Source: an uncultured Actinomycetes bacterium
GTDB taxonomy: Bacteria; Actinomycetota; Actinomycetes; S36-B12
Length of the DNA stretch: 31,124 nt
Direction of reading: 5' to 3'
Assembly: GCA_937902285.1 (NCBI GenBank)
Contig: CALGTB010000042.1
Location: forward strand, 1 to 31,124
Numbering within the stretch: the stretch's first letter is position 1; each line of letters starts with the position of its first letter. The position numbers and the translations under genes are program-made. The notes beneath the pieces are model-generated. The model made no database searches and had not been told where the DNA came from. It saw only the letters and a program-made list of their open reading frames with translations. Shown here one piece after another: positions 1 through 6,767 of the stretch.

Positions 1-1681
1 CACGGCGCGTGGTGACCGGTGCGGGCCGAGCCGCCCGCGTCCGCCGGTCGTCCGGCCGGCGGATCAGCACCTGGCCGTCGGGGCTCTCGGCAGCCGGGGC
101 GTATCCCGCCGCGCGCAGGGCCGCGATGACCTCGAAGGCGGGCGTCTGGCTGATGAGCACGGTGTCGGCGATGCGCGAGAGCCCCAGCGTGCGGAGCCGG
201 CGGTCGGTGAGCAGCTGCGTGAGCGTGTCCGGGTTGTCGCAGCGCACGTAGCCGAGGGCGTTCCCGGTCCGCACGGCCCCGTAGCGCCGCGCGACGTCGT
301 CGATGAGGTAGGTGAGGGGCTGCGGGACGGGCGTGCGGGAGATGTCCGACAGCAGCGTGTGGATCGAGGCCGCGTCCCACCCGGCGTCGAGGGCGCGACG
401 GACGGACGCCTCACTGATGCGGTAGACCGTCGCGTGACCGCGCGACTCGACATCGGCGACCAGGCGGAGGGTGCGGGCGACATGCGCGACCAGGGGCCCG
501 GGCGCCACGACCGTCAGGTCGGCCTGGATGAGGACATGGTCGAGATCCTCGGGAAGAGCGTCGTGGAGCGCTGCGCCGACCCGCTGCTCGTGCGAGCGCC
601 GCTGGGCCGGGGTGCCTCCGGGATCGTCCAGCAGCAGTCGACCCGCCGTGCTGAGGGCGCCCGCTCCCAGCAGTCCGAGCTCACCGGCCTCGCGCACGGT
701 CGCCTCGGCGGTCAGTCGGCGCAGCTCCCCTGATCGCCGGGGCTGCCGGTCGTCGAGCACCGAGAGCAGGCCGTCCACGGTGACCGAGGCGCCAGCCGGT
801 GCCGAGGCGAGCAGGTCGAGCACCTGGCGCCGGAGCACGGGGATGGCGCGGCGGTCCCGTTCGGCGGAGAGCACCTGGGTCTTCTCGTCGGCCACCGAGG
901 CGAGGCGGGGGAGCCGCAGCCACGCCGTCACGAGAACGGTCCACTGCTCGACGGTGTGCAGGGCGAGCCACGCGTCGTAGTGATCGGTGGGAACCCAGTG
1001 CGGCGGGTCCTCGTGGTCGTCGGCGACGAGGCGCGCCGCATGCGCGAGCTCGATGGTCAGCGAGGTGCGGGGCCAGTCGGAGTGGAGACGTCGGCGGGCT
1101 GCGGCGAAGTCGCGCAGCGACAGTCCGCCGCTGCGGAGGATGGCGGGCGGATGGCTCGACCAGTCGTCGAGGAGATCGCGCACCTGCGCGAGCGACTCGC
1201 GCGCGCTCAGCGCCGCCTGGGCGTCGACGTCGGCCGGGTCGTGCTGGACGCCCACGTCGAGCGCCGGTCGTGGCCAGAGGGGAGGCGGCACCTCGGCGAC
1301 GAGGTCGCGCACGGCCTGCACGGAGCGTCGCGCATCCCCTGTGCCCCACACCAGCGCCGCATCGACCAGGTCGCCGAGCGCGGCCTCGCACGACGGCAGG
1401 GCCTCGTGCGGCAGGCCGTGGGCCGCCGCCGCGATGATCGCAGCATCGGGAACGGCTCCTGAGGCGGTCACCTCAGCGGCCATGCGCAGGACGTGCAGGT
1501 GCAGCGCGTCGAGGCCGTCGAGGCAGCGCGAGACGGAGGGACCGGTGGTGGCGCGGGTGGCCAGCGACGTGATGTCCGACGGCACCGGATGCACGAGGTC
1601 GGGCCGGCGTCGCAGCAGCCGGGACAGCGCCGCGTCATCGCGATGCCGCAGGTCGTCGGCGAGGCTGCGGTAGGTGGTCAT
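1..1681 (-). CDS. Helicase-associated domain protein (XPB/Ssl2 N-terminal-like), 3' end outside window
   Basis: The minus frame from ATG 1681 stays open to base 1, giving about 560 residues without a stop, so the C-terminus lies outside the window. The sequence begins MTTYRSLADDLRHRDDAALS. It resembles the actinobacterial helicase-associated family, which has an XPB/Ssl2-like N-terminal domain and is usually encoded next to an XPB-type (Ercc3-like) DNA repair helicase. The recognisable family part is the last ~150 residues seen, with RISEASVRRALDAGWDA, a TPVPQPLTYLIDDVARRYG stretch and ending near ESPDGQVLIRRP. There is no Walker A box, so it is not a helicase by itself. Its likely role, partner or accessory to XPB-like repair or transcription, is inferred from the family. 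TACCGT at 1689-1694 lies 7 bases before the ATG, suggesting a leaderless mRNA. A GTG 9 bases upstream is in frame. Confidence 0.85.
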   Translation of the reverse strand, partial: MTTYRSLADDLRHRDDAALSRLLRRRPDLVHPVPSDITSLATRATTGPSVSRCLDGLDALHLHVLRMAAEVTASGAVPDAAIIAAAAHGLPHEALPSCEAALGDLVDAALVWGTGDARRSVQAVRDLVAEVPPPLWPRPALDVGVQHDPADVDAQAALSARESLAQVRDLLDDWSSHPPAILRSGGLSLRDFAAARRRLHSDWPRTSLTIELAHAARLVADDHEDPPHWVPTDHYDAWLALHTVEQWTVLVTAWLRLPRLASVADEKTQVLSAERDRRAIPVLRRQVLDLLASAPAGASVTVDGLLSVLDDRQPRRSGELRRLTAEATVREAGELGLLGAGALSTAGRLLLDDPGGTPAQRRSHEQRVGAALHDALPEDLDHVLIQADLTVVAPGPLVAHVARTLRLVADVESRGHATVYRISEASVRRALDAGWDAASIHTLLSDISRTPVPQPLTYLIDDVARRYGAVRTGNALGYVRCDNPDTLTQLLTDRRLRTLGLSRIADTVLISQTPAFEVIAALRAAGYAPAAESPDGQVLIRRPDDRRTRAARPAPVTTRR

Positions 1682-1688
1682 CAGACCC

Positions 1689-1694
1689 ACGGTA
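1689..1694 (-). promoter_or_regulatory. -10 element TACCGT of the helicase-associated gene
   Basis: On the minus strand TACCGT ends 7 bases before ATG 1681, the spacing of a leaderless transcript. There is no clear -35 and no Shine-Dalgarno. Confidence 0.4.
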
Positions 1695-1706
1695 CGCGCC
1701 TGGGCG

Positions 1707-1955
1707 TCACCGGGTCCGGCGCGTCGGTGCGCGACGCGAGCGTGAGCCGAGCACGAGCCCGACGAACACGATGATCAGGCCGACGCCGATGAGCATCGAG
1801 AAGAACCACAGGGCGCTCGGCATCGAGACGGACGGCAGGAGCAGGGGGATGATCGCGATGAGGGTGAAGAGCAGGCCCGCGATGATGACGCCGATCCCGA
1901 TGCGCAGCACCAGGTCGGCCCTCGTCGAGGAGGCTGGTCGGGGTTCGCCGGTCAC
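1707..1955 (-). CDS. Small two-helix membrane protein, unknown function
   Basis: This 82-residue protein has a GTG start (MTGEPRPASSTRAD...). Two strongly hydrophobic segments at about residues 15-40 and 46-69 are separated by a short proline/serine loop, and the tail is arginine-rich (SRSRRAPTRR). It is predicted to be an inner-membrane hairpin with a basic cytoplasmic end. I do not recognise a named family. It sits between the helicase-associated gene (same strand) and the divergent cold-shock gene. The coding frame has the hydrophobic pattern expected of a real membrane protein, and its opposite strand has no convincing competitor. Function unknown. Confidence 0.7.
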   Translation of the reverse strand: MTGEPRPASSTRADLVLRIGIGVIIAGLLFTLIAIIPLLLPSVSMPSALWFFSMLIGVGLIIVFVGLVLGSRSRRAPTRRTR

Positions 1956-2002
1956 GGGGACAGCCTCTCAGGGCACGTGCCCGATCCGCGGGTCAGGGAC
2001 GG

Positions 2003-2008
2003 TAGCCT
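2003..2008 (+). promoter_or_regulatory. -10 element TAGCCT of the cold-shock gene
   Basis: TAGCCT predicts transcription starting near 2015, giving a leader of about 67 bases before GTG 2082. Unlike most genes here, this one has a leader and a Shine-Dalgarno. Confidence 0.4.
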
Positions 2009-2013
2009 GTTGG

Positions 2014-2033
2014 GGCGCGGGAAGGCCCGCGCC
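2014..2033 (+). promoter_or_regulatory. 5'-terminal hairpin in the cold-shock mRNA leader
   Basis: GGCGCGGG (2014-2021) pairs perfectly with CCCGCGCC (2026-2033) across an AAGG loop. Given the -10 at 2003-2008, the hairpin would sit at the very 5' end of the transcript, where it could affect stability or temperature response. The pairing is seen; the role is inferred. Confidence 0.4.
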
Positions 2034-2081
2034 GGGCGCCGGGAACCCCTCCGCCCGTGGCGATGCGTGAGTGAGGCTGTC

Positions 2082-2465
2082 GTGCCAACGGGAACCGTCA
2101 AGTGGTACGACTCGGAGAAGGGCTTCGGCTTCATCACGTCCGACGAGGGCGATGACGTGTTCGTGCACGTCTCCACCCTCCCCGCCGGGGTGGCGGCTCT
2201 CAAGCCCGGCACCAAGGTCGAGTTCGGCGTCGTCGATGGCCGCCGGGGCAAGCAGGCGCTGTCGCTGTCGGTCCTGTCCGCGGCCCCGTCGGTCGTCAAG
2301 GGGTCGCGCAAGCCCGCCGACGACATGGCCGTCATCATCGAGGACCTCATCAAGCTCCTCGACAGCGTCTCCAACCAGATGCGGCGGGGCAAGTACCCGC
2401 AGGACGCGGCTGCCCAGAAGGTGGCCGCCGTGCTGCGTGCCGTCGCGGACGACCTGGACATCTAG
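2082..2465 (+). CDS. Cold-shock domain protein with C-terminal helical extension
   Basis: This 127-residue nucleic-acid-binding protein starts VPTGTVKWYDSEKGFGFI. The cold-shock domain covers residues 1 to about 66, with RNP1 KGFGFI and RNP2 DVFVHV, and acts as an RNA chaperone. Residues ~70-127 form an additional predicted helical domain (IEDLIKLLDSVSNQ ... AVLRAVADDLDI), also found in mycobacterial CspB-like proteins but absent from ~67-residue CspA. The GTG at 2082 is chosen over upstream in-frame starts because GAGTGAGG lies about 5 bases before it and the CSP fold begins exactly there. It is convergent with the DUF2771 gene; both stop codons lie in one inverted repeat. Confidence 0.9.
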   Translation: MPTGTVKWYDSEKGFGFITSDEGDDVFVHVSTLPAGVAALKPGTKVEFGVVDGRRGKQALSLSVLSAAPSVVKGSRKPADDMAVIIEDLIKLLDSVSNQMRRGKYPQDAAAQKVAAVLRAVADDLDI

Positions 2466-2483
2466 CCCCGCCCGGTCGGGCTA
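2463..2483. terminator. Bidirectional terminator-like inverted repeat with both stop codons
   Basis: TAGCCC (2463-2468) pairs with GGGCTA (2478-2483). The outer bases are the TAG stop of the cold-shock gene and the complement of the DUF2771 TAG stop. There is no U-tract. Confidence 0.4.
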
Positions 2484-2942
2484 GGACGGGACGAGGCGGA
2501 ACATCCAGATCCCGCGGGCGGAGCCTTCCTCGCCGGCGAGGATCTGCATGAGGATGCCGTCCTCAGGGACGTCCTGGAACTCCGGGAACGTGAACCGGTA
2601 GTAGGTGCTGGTGATGGGCGTCGGGGTGATCGGCTGGTTGTTGATCAGCGGCTGCCAGCCGGCGTCGGCGACCACGGGGTCGACGCTGATGCCGATCGTC
2701 TGGCCGGGGAGGACGGGAACCACGGGCAGCTTGACGCCCGACTGGGCGCTCTCGATGACGTCCTTGGCGCAGGCGTCGACATCGATCGCCGCGCCGTCGA
2801 AGCCCCAGCAGTTGGCCTGCTGCCACTTGGTCGTGGTGCCCGAGAACACGCTGGCCCCCGGGTTCGGCTTCTCACAGCCGGAGAGGCCGAGGGCGAGGAC
2901 GGTGCCCGCCACGAGGGCGAGGGCGATCCGGGCGCGATGCAT
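2481..2942 (-). CDS. DUF2771-family lipoprotein
   Basis: This 153-residue protein starts MHRARIALALVAGTVLALGL and has a lipoprotein signal peptide with lipobox LSGC (Cys23 is the predicted lipidated residue). The mature part carries two more cysteines (NCWGF and DACAKD), which could form a disulfide outside the cell, and a compact beta-rich C-terminus (TYYRFTFPEFQDVPEDG). Length and context fit the actinobacterial DUF2771 family, whose function is unknown. The ATG at 2942 gives a clean signal peptide, with TAGTGT 7 bases upstream and no Shine-Dalgarno, so the mRNA is probably leaderless. It is divergent from the DUF3027 gene and convergent with the cold-shock gene. Confidence 0.85.
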   Translation of the reverse strand: MHRARIALALVAGTVLALGLSGCEKPNPGASVFSGTTTKWQQANCWGFDGAAIDVDACAKDVIESAQSGVKLPVVPVLPGQTIGISVDPVVADAGWQPLINNQPITPTPITSTYYRFTFPEFQDVPEDGILMQILAGEEGSARGIWMFRLVPS

Positions 2943-2949
2943 GTGCCTG

Positions 2950-2955
2950 ACACTA
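2950..2955 (-). promoter_or_regulatory. -10 element TAGTGT of the DUF2771 gene
   Basis: It ends 7 bases before ATG 2942 on the minus strand. There is no Shine-Dalgarno, so a leaderless transcript is predicted. Confidence 0.45.
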
Positions 2956-2993
2956 CCGCTGGCCCCAGCCGCAAGCCGATCCGGCCGGTGGGA

Positions 2994-2999
2994 CACAAT
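2994..2999 (+). promoter_or_regulatory. -10 element CACAAT of the DUF3027 gene
   Basis: CACAAT ends 6 bases before ATG 3006. It is a one-base variant of TANNNT, and the same hexamer and spacing precede the gene at 20624. Confidence 0.35.
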
Positions 3000-3005
3000 C
3001 TCCCC

Positions 3006-3785
3006 ATGACTCCCGCCGCAGTGACGACCGAGGCCAAGCGCGACGCCGTGCTCGTCGCGGCCGTCGATGCTGCCCGTGCGGCCGCCGTGTCCGAGACCGG
3101 CGAGGCGCTGGTGGGGGAGCACCTCGGCGTCGTCATGGAGGAGGAGCGCCTGGCGACCCACTCCTTCGCGTGCCTCAATCCCGCCTATGTCGGGTGGCGC
3201 TGGAGCGTCACGCTGGCACGCGCGCCCCGCTCGAAGACCGTCACGGTCAGCGATGTCGTGCTGGTGCCGGGCGAGACTGCGATCGTGGCTCCGCCGTGGC
3301 TGCCGTGGAGCGAGCGCGTGCTGCCCGGTGACCTCGGCCCGGGCGATGTCCTTCCCACGGCGCCGGACGACGTTCGTCTCGTCGCGGGCCTCACGGCAGA
3401 GGACGATCTCGAGTCCGCCGCCTCCCAGAGCCCGCTGTACCCCGGCCAGTGGGAGCTGGGCCTGGGGCGTGTGCGCGTGCTGTCGCCGGTCGGTCGCGAC
3501 GATGCCGCCGATCGCTGGGTCGAGGGGGACTTCGGCCCGACCACCCCCATGGCACGGCAGGCCTCCCACGAGTGCGGGTCGTGCGGGTTCATGCTTCCCA
3601 TCGGCGGCCCGCTGGGCCAGCTCTTCGCGGTGTGCGCCAACCTGCTCAGCCCGGCGGACGGTCGCGTCGTCGCGCTCACCTTCGGCTGCGGCGCCCACTC
3701 CGAGGTCGAGGTGGAGGTCGAGGCGAAGGCGGAGGAGGTCTTCGACGAGGGCTCCTGGGATCCGCTGGAGCTCGGCCACTCCTGA
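3006..3785 (+). CDS. DUF3027-family protein
   Basis: This 259-residue protein starts MTPAAVTTEAKRDAVLVAAV. It has an alpha-helical N-terminus, a beta-rich middle (WRWSVTLARAP, a hallmark-like stretch of the family) and a C-terminal zinc-finger-like cluster: Cys190, Cys193, Cys210, Cys228 and His231. The tail is very acidic (EVEVEVEAKAEEVFDE). Family and length fit DUF3027, found across actinobacteria beside cold-shock and serC genes; its biochemical role is unknown. A single ATG start with a CACAAT hexamer 6 bases upstream suggests leaderless translation. It is divergent from the DUF2771 lipoprotein and convergent with DUF2530. Confidence 0.87.
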   Translation: MTPAAVTTEAKRDAVLVAAVDAARAAAVSETGEALVGEHLGVVMEEERLATHSFACLNPAYVGWRWSVTLARAPRSKTVTVSDVVLVPGETAIVAPPWLPWSERVLPGDLGPGDVLPTAPDDVRLVAGLTAEDDLESAASQSPLYPGQWELGLGRVRVLSPVGRDDAADRWVEGDFGPTTPMARQASHECGSCGFMLPIGGPLGQLFAVCANLLSPADGRVVALTFGCGAHSEVEVEVEAKAEEVFDEGSWDPLELGHS

Positions 3786-3796
3786 GCCACCCCCCG

Positions 3797-3813
3797 GGCT
3801 GCTGCTGTCAGCC
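3797..3813. terminator. Inverted repeat at the DUF3027/DUF2530 convergent ends
   Basis: GGCTG (3797-3801) pairs with CAGCC (3809-3813) over a 7-base loop. The TCA complement of the DUF2530 stop lies at the loop/stem border. The stem is short. Confidence 0.25.
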
Positions 3814-4038
3814 GCGCGGGACGGCCTTGCGACGAGCGCGCCAGCGCAGGAACACCAGTCCCAGTGCCCCGCTGACGAACCCGACGACAGCCACCGCGAT
3901 CCACCAGCCCGTGCCGTTCTCGTCGAGGGTCGGCTTGCGGATGAGCAGGGCGACGAGCACGACGAGCCAGATCCCCGTGCCGATCGAGACCGGCAGGATC
4001 GCGTCCTCATCCGACTTCGCGGGTATGGGCGTGTTCAT
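3808..4038 (-). CDS. DUF2530-family small membrane protein
   Basis: This 76-residue protein starts MNTPIPAKSDEDAILPVSIG. It has two predicted helices (about residues 17-34 and 46-63), a short polar loop (RKPTLDENGTGW) and a basic tail (RWRARRKAVPRG). Sequence and size match DUF2530, an uncharacterised actinobacterial family of membrane proteins often next to purine permeases. Here it is divergent from the NCS2 permease, 80 bases apart, with overlapping -10 elements, which suggests shared regulation. Function unknown. Confidence 0.85.
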   Translation of the reverse strand: MNTPIPAKSDEDAILPVSIGTGIWLVVLVALLIRKPTLDENGTGWWIAVAVVGFVSGALGLVFLRWRARRKAVPRG

Positions 4039-4047
4039 CGGGATGCC

Positions 4048-4053
4048 ACGCTA
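4048..4053 (-). promoter_or_regulatory. -10 element TAGCGT of DUF2530
   Basis: TAGCGT on the minus strand ends 9 bases before ATG 4038. Two bases overlap the plus-strand hexamer of the purine permease. Confidence 0.4.
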
Positions 4054-4057
4054 CTCT
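4052..4057 (+). promoter_or_regulatory. -10 element TACTCT of the NCS2 permease
   Basis: It predicts a start near 4064 and a leader of about 55 bases. It shares bases 4052-4053 with the divergent TAGCGT hexamer, so the two promoters cannot easily be occupied together. Confidence 0.35.
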
Positions 4058-4118
4058 GCGCGCAGATCGCCCGACACCGTCGCCTTCCCCGGCGAAGACC
4101 AGGTCCAGGGGAGCACGC

Positions 4119-5576
4119 ATGTCCGTGACATCGCAGGGCACGTCCACCAGCTCATTCGACCGCTGGTTCGAGCTGTCGGCGCGGGGCTCGACGTACGGCC
4201 GTGAGGTTCGGGGCGGCTTCGTCACCTTCTTCACGATGGCCTACATCGTCGTCCTCAACCCGTTGATCATCGGAACGGCGAAGGACATGAACGGCGACTA
4301 CGTCGGCGGCACCACCGACGTGGTCACGTCGATCGCCATGGTGACCGCCGCGACGGCCCTCGTCGCCGGGGTGATGACGATCCTCATGGGCGCGATCGGC
4401 CGGTTCCCGATCGCGATCGCTGCCGGCCTCGGACTCAATGGCTTCGTCGCCTTCACGCTGGCGCCGCAGATGACGTGGGCCGATGCCATGGGCCTGGTCG
4501 TGCTCGAGGGACTGCTCATCCTGCTGCTGGTGCTGACCGGCTTCCGGTCGGCGGTGTTCACCGCCGTCCCGGAGCAGCTCAAGTACGCCATCGGCGTCGG
4601 CATCGGCCTGTTCATCACGATCATCGGCCTCGTGGACGCGGGCATCGTCCGCACGGGCGTGCCGCTCATCACGTTCGGCAACTTCGGCGAGCTGCAGGGA
4701 TGGCCGATCTTCACGTTCTGCTTCGGACTGCTGCTCACGATCGTGCTCGTCGTGCGCAAGGTGAAGGGCGCCATTCTCATCGGCATCCTGGCCACCACGG
4801 TGCTGGCCATCGTCATCGAGGCGATCGCCGACGTCGGGGCCAAGTCGGCCGACAACCCCCTCGGCTGGGGGCTGAACGTCCCGCGCATTCCCGACTCCGT
4901 GGTGGCGTCGCCGGACCTCGGGCTGCTCGGGCAGTTCAACCTGTTCGGCAGCTTCGAGATCATCGGCGTGGTCGCCTCGCTGCTGGCGATCTTCTCGCTC
5001 ATGCTGAGCGACTTCTTCGACACCATGGGCACGGCGTTCGGCCTGGCAACGGAGGCGGAGCTCCTCGACGAGGAGGGCCAGATCCCGCACTTCGAGAGCA
5101 TCCTCGTCGTCGACTCCCTGTCGGCCGTTGCGGGTGGCGCGGCATCGACGTCGAGCAACACCGCCTACATCGAGTCGGCCTCGGGCATCGGCGAGGGCGC
5201 GAGGACCGGAATCGCGTCGCTGGTGACCGGTGCGCTCTTCCTGGTGGCCATGCTCTTCTCGCCGCTCGTCACGATCGTGCCCTACGAGGCGGCGACTCCG
5301 GCGCTCGTCGTCGTCGGCTTCCTGATGATGACCCAGATCCGGCACATCGACTTCACCGACTACAGCATCGGCATCCCCGCGTTCCTCACGATCGCCCTGA
5401 TGCCGTTCACCTACTCCATCACCAACGGCATCGGTGCCGGCTTCGTCACCTGGGTCGTCATCAAGGTGTTCACCGGGCGGGTGCGCGAGGTCAACTGGCT
5501 TATGTGGGTGGTGTCGCTGGCCTTCGTGGTCTACTTCGCGATCTATCCGATCGAGGTCATGTTCGGCCTGAAGTAG
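4119..5576 (+). CDS. NCS2-family (AzgA-like) purine permease
   Basis: This 485-residue polytopic membrane protein is predicted to import adenine, guanine or hypoxanthine with protons. Family signatures are GGFVTFFTMAYIVVLNP near the N-terminus, AAGLGLNGFVAFTL, SDFFDTMGTAFGL, and the STSSNTAYIESASGIGEGAR loop (usually SAAGVAAGGR-like in AzgA). About 12-14 hydrophobic helices follow, ending in IYPIEVMFGLK. The ATG at 4119 has GGGGAGC about 6 bases upstream, so it uses a normal Shine-Dalgarno, unlike its leaderless neighbours. A 28-residue microprotein follows 17 bases after the stop. Exact substrate is not determined from sequence. Confidence 0.9.
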   Translation: MSVTSQGTSTSSFDRWFELSARGSTYGREVRGGFVTFFTMAYIVVLNPLIIGTAKDMNGDYVGGTTDVVTSIAMVTAATALVAGVMTILMGAIGRFPIAIAAGLGLNGFVAFTLAPQMTWADAMGLVVLEGLLILLLVLTGFRSAVFTAVPEQLKYAIGVGIGLFITIIGLVDAGIVRTGVPLITFGNFGELQGWPIFTFCFGLLLTIVLVVRKVKGAILIGILATTVLAIVIEAIADVGAKSADNPLGWGLNVPRIPDSVVASPDLGLLGQFNLFGSFEIIGVVASLLAIFSLMLSDFFDTMGTAFGLATEAELLDEEGQIPHFESILVVDSLSAVAGGAASTSSNTAYIESASGIGEGARTGIASLVTGALFLVAMLFSPLVTIVPYEAATPALVVVGFLMMTQIRHIDFTDYSIGIPAFLTIALMPFTYSITNGIGAGFVTWVVIKVFTGRVREVNWLMWVVSLAFVVYFAIYPIEVMFGLK

Positions 5577-5581
5577 GGACG

Positions 5582-5587
5582 TAGTCT
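5582..5587 (+). promoter_or_regulatory. -10 element TAGTCT of the microprotein/propeller pair
   Basis: TAGTCT ends exactly 6 bases before ATG 5594, ideal for leaderless initiation on the 28-residue ORF. It begins 5 bases after the permease stop. Confidence 0.45.
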
Positions 5588-5593
5588 GGGGTC

Positions 5594-5680
5594 ATGGACC
5601 CGCGATCGAGGCGCTTCGTCACGCTTGCCGTCCTCATCTCCCTGACCGTCGTCGTCGTCGTGACGGCGATCTGGCGCTGA
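5594..5680 (+). CDS. 28-residue single-helix membrane microprotein (hypothetical)
   Basis: ATG 5594 opens a 28-codon ORF: MDPRSRRF, then a hydrophobic stretch rich in Leu and Val (VVVVV), ending AIWR before TGA. It has a basic N-terminus, one transmembrane helix and a short C-terminal end, so it is predicted to be a membrane peptide with its N-terminus inside. Support comes from an ideal leaderless -10 (TAGTCT, 6-base gap) and from lying 4 bases upstream of the propeller gene, which lacks a Shine-Dalgarno and may be translated by coupling. It could instead be only a leader ORF for that gene. No family is recognised. Confidence 0.5.
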   Translation: MDPRSRRFVTLAVLISLTVVVVVTAIWR

Positions 5681-5684
5681 TGGC

Positions 5685-6767
5685 GTGCTGAGGGTCCTGG
5701 CCGCGCTCGCCGTCGCTGCCGCGCTGCTGGCCGGCGGGCAGTCGCCGGCGTCGGCGGCCGACGAGGCCGGGACGGTCTGCCGCTTCCCCGACGACCGGTA
5801 CGCCGAGATCAGCGGCATGACGTACTCGCTCCTGCACCGCGATGTCATCTGGGTGCACAACGACTCGGGTGGCGGTCCCTACATCTATGCGGTCGACTCG
5901 ACGACCTGCCGGACGCTCGCGCGGGTGACGATCGCCGGCATCGAGGCCCGCGACATCGAGGCGATCGCCACGGGTCGCGATCGCAAGGGCCGCCCGGTGC
6001 TGTGGGTGGGGGATCTCGGGGACAACCGCGACTCGTGGCCCGAGGTGTTCCTCCATCGCATCAGGGAGCCCCGGGTGCTCGCCGACCGGACGGTGACGCC
6101 GCGCACCTACCGGGTGACCTATCGCGATCGGCCGCACGACGCCGAGACGCTCCTCGCCGACCCCACCTCCACCCGGCTGTGGATCGTCACCAAGCAGCTG
6201 GCGCACGGCCGCCTCTACGAGCTGCCCGACCGCCTGTCGCGCAGCGAGGTCAATGTCGCGCGACCGGTGCACCAGGAGGGCGGTCTCGTGACGGACGGGG
6301 CGGTCAGCCCGGACGGCAGCCGGTACGTCCTGCGCGACTACCTCAACGCCCGCATCCTTGACGGCCTCCCCCAGGGGACGCTGGCCGAGACGGTGTTCCT
6401 GCCCCTCCAGCCGCAGGGCGAGGCGGTGACCTGGACCTCCGACGGTCGGGCGCTCCTCATCGCGAGCGAGCGGGACGACCGCCTCCAGCGCGTCGAGGTG
6501 TCCGCCCCCGCCGCCGTCGTGTCCCCGCCGGACGCCGTGGACTCGTCCTCGTCGGAGGAGGCCGGTACGGCATCGCCCATCACGTCGACCATCGTGAGCA
6601 GCGCGGGGACCGAGCCGGGCGGCCGGTCTCAGGGAGCGTGGGGAGTGGCGGTGCTCGTGGGGGCCGTCGTGGTGGCGGCCGTCGTCACCCTGGGCGTGGT
6701 GGCGGCTAGCTCAGCACGGCGTCGACGTCGCGCAGCGGCCGCAGGACCAGCAGTGCGAGGGCAGTGA
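5685..6767 (+). CDS. Secreted, membrane-anchored beta-propeller-like protein
   Basis: This 360-residue protein has a GTG start. A Sec signal peptide covers residues 1-24 (LAALAVAAALLAGG, cleavage near ASAADE). The body has repeated beta-strand blocks typical of propeller/WD40-like or esterase-like folds: EISGMTYSLLHRDVIWVHND, DIEAIATGRDRKG, VLWVGDLGDN, GAVSPDGSRYVLRDY and AVTWTSDGRALLIASERDD. It ends with a Ser/Gly/Thr-rich linker, one transmembrane helix (VAVLVGAVVVAAVVTLGVVA) and a basic tail, so the domain should sit outside the cell. The VGDLGDN block recurs in uncharacterised actinobacterial propellers. No substrate can be assigned. The last 62 bases overlap the convergent MFS gene. Confidence 0.8.
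   Translation: MLRVLAALAVAAALLAGGQSPASAADEAGTVCRFPDDRYAEISGMTYSLLHRDVIWVHNDSGGGPYIYAVDSTTCRTLARVTIAGIEARDIEAIATGRDRKGRPVLWVGDLGDNRDSWPEVFLHRIREPRVLADRTVTPRTYRVTYRDRPHDAETLLADPTSTRLWIVTKQLAHGRLYELPDRLSRSEVNVARPVHQEGGLVTDGAVSPDGSRYVLRDYLNARILDGLPQGTLAETVFLPLQPQGEAVTWTSDGRALLIASERDDRLQRVEVSAPAAVVSPPDAVDSSSSEEAGTASPITSTIVSSAGTEPGGRSQGAWGVAVLVGAVVVAAVVTLGVVAASSARRRRRAAAAGPAVRGQ

Noticed and set aside
4064..4118. Possible purine riboswitch upstream of the NCS2 permease
   Set aside because: The predicted leader is about 55 bases, and I see no conserved three-way-junction loops or terminator of a purine or PreQ1-type riboswitch.
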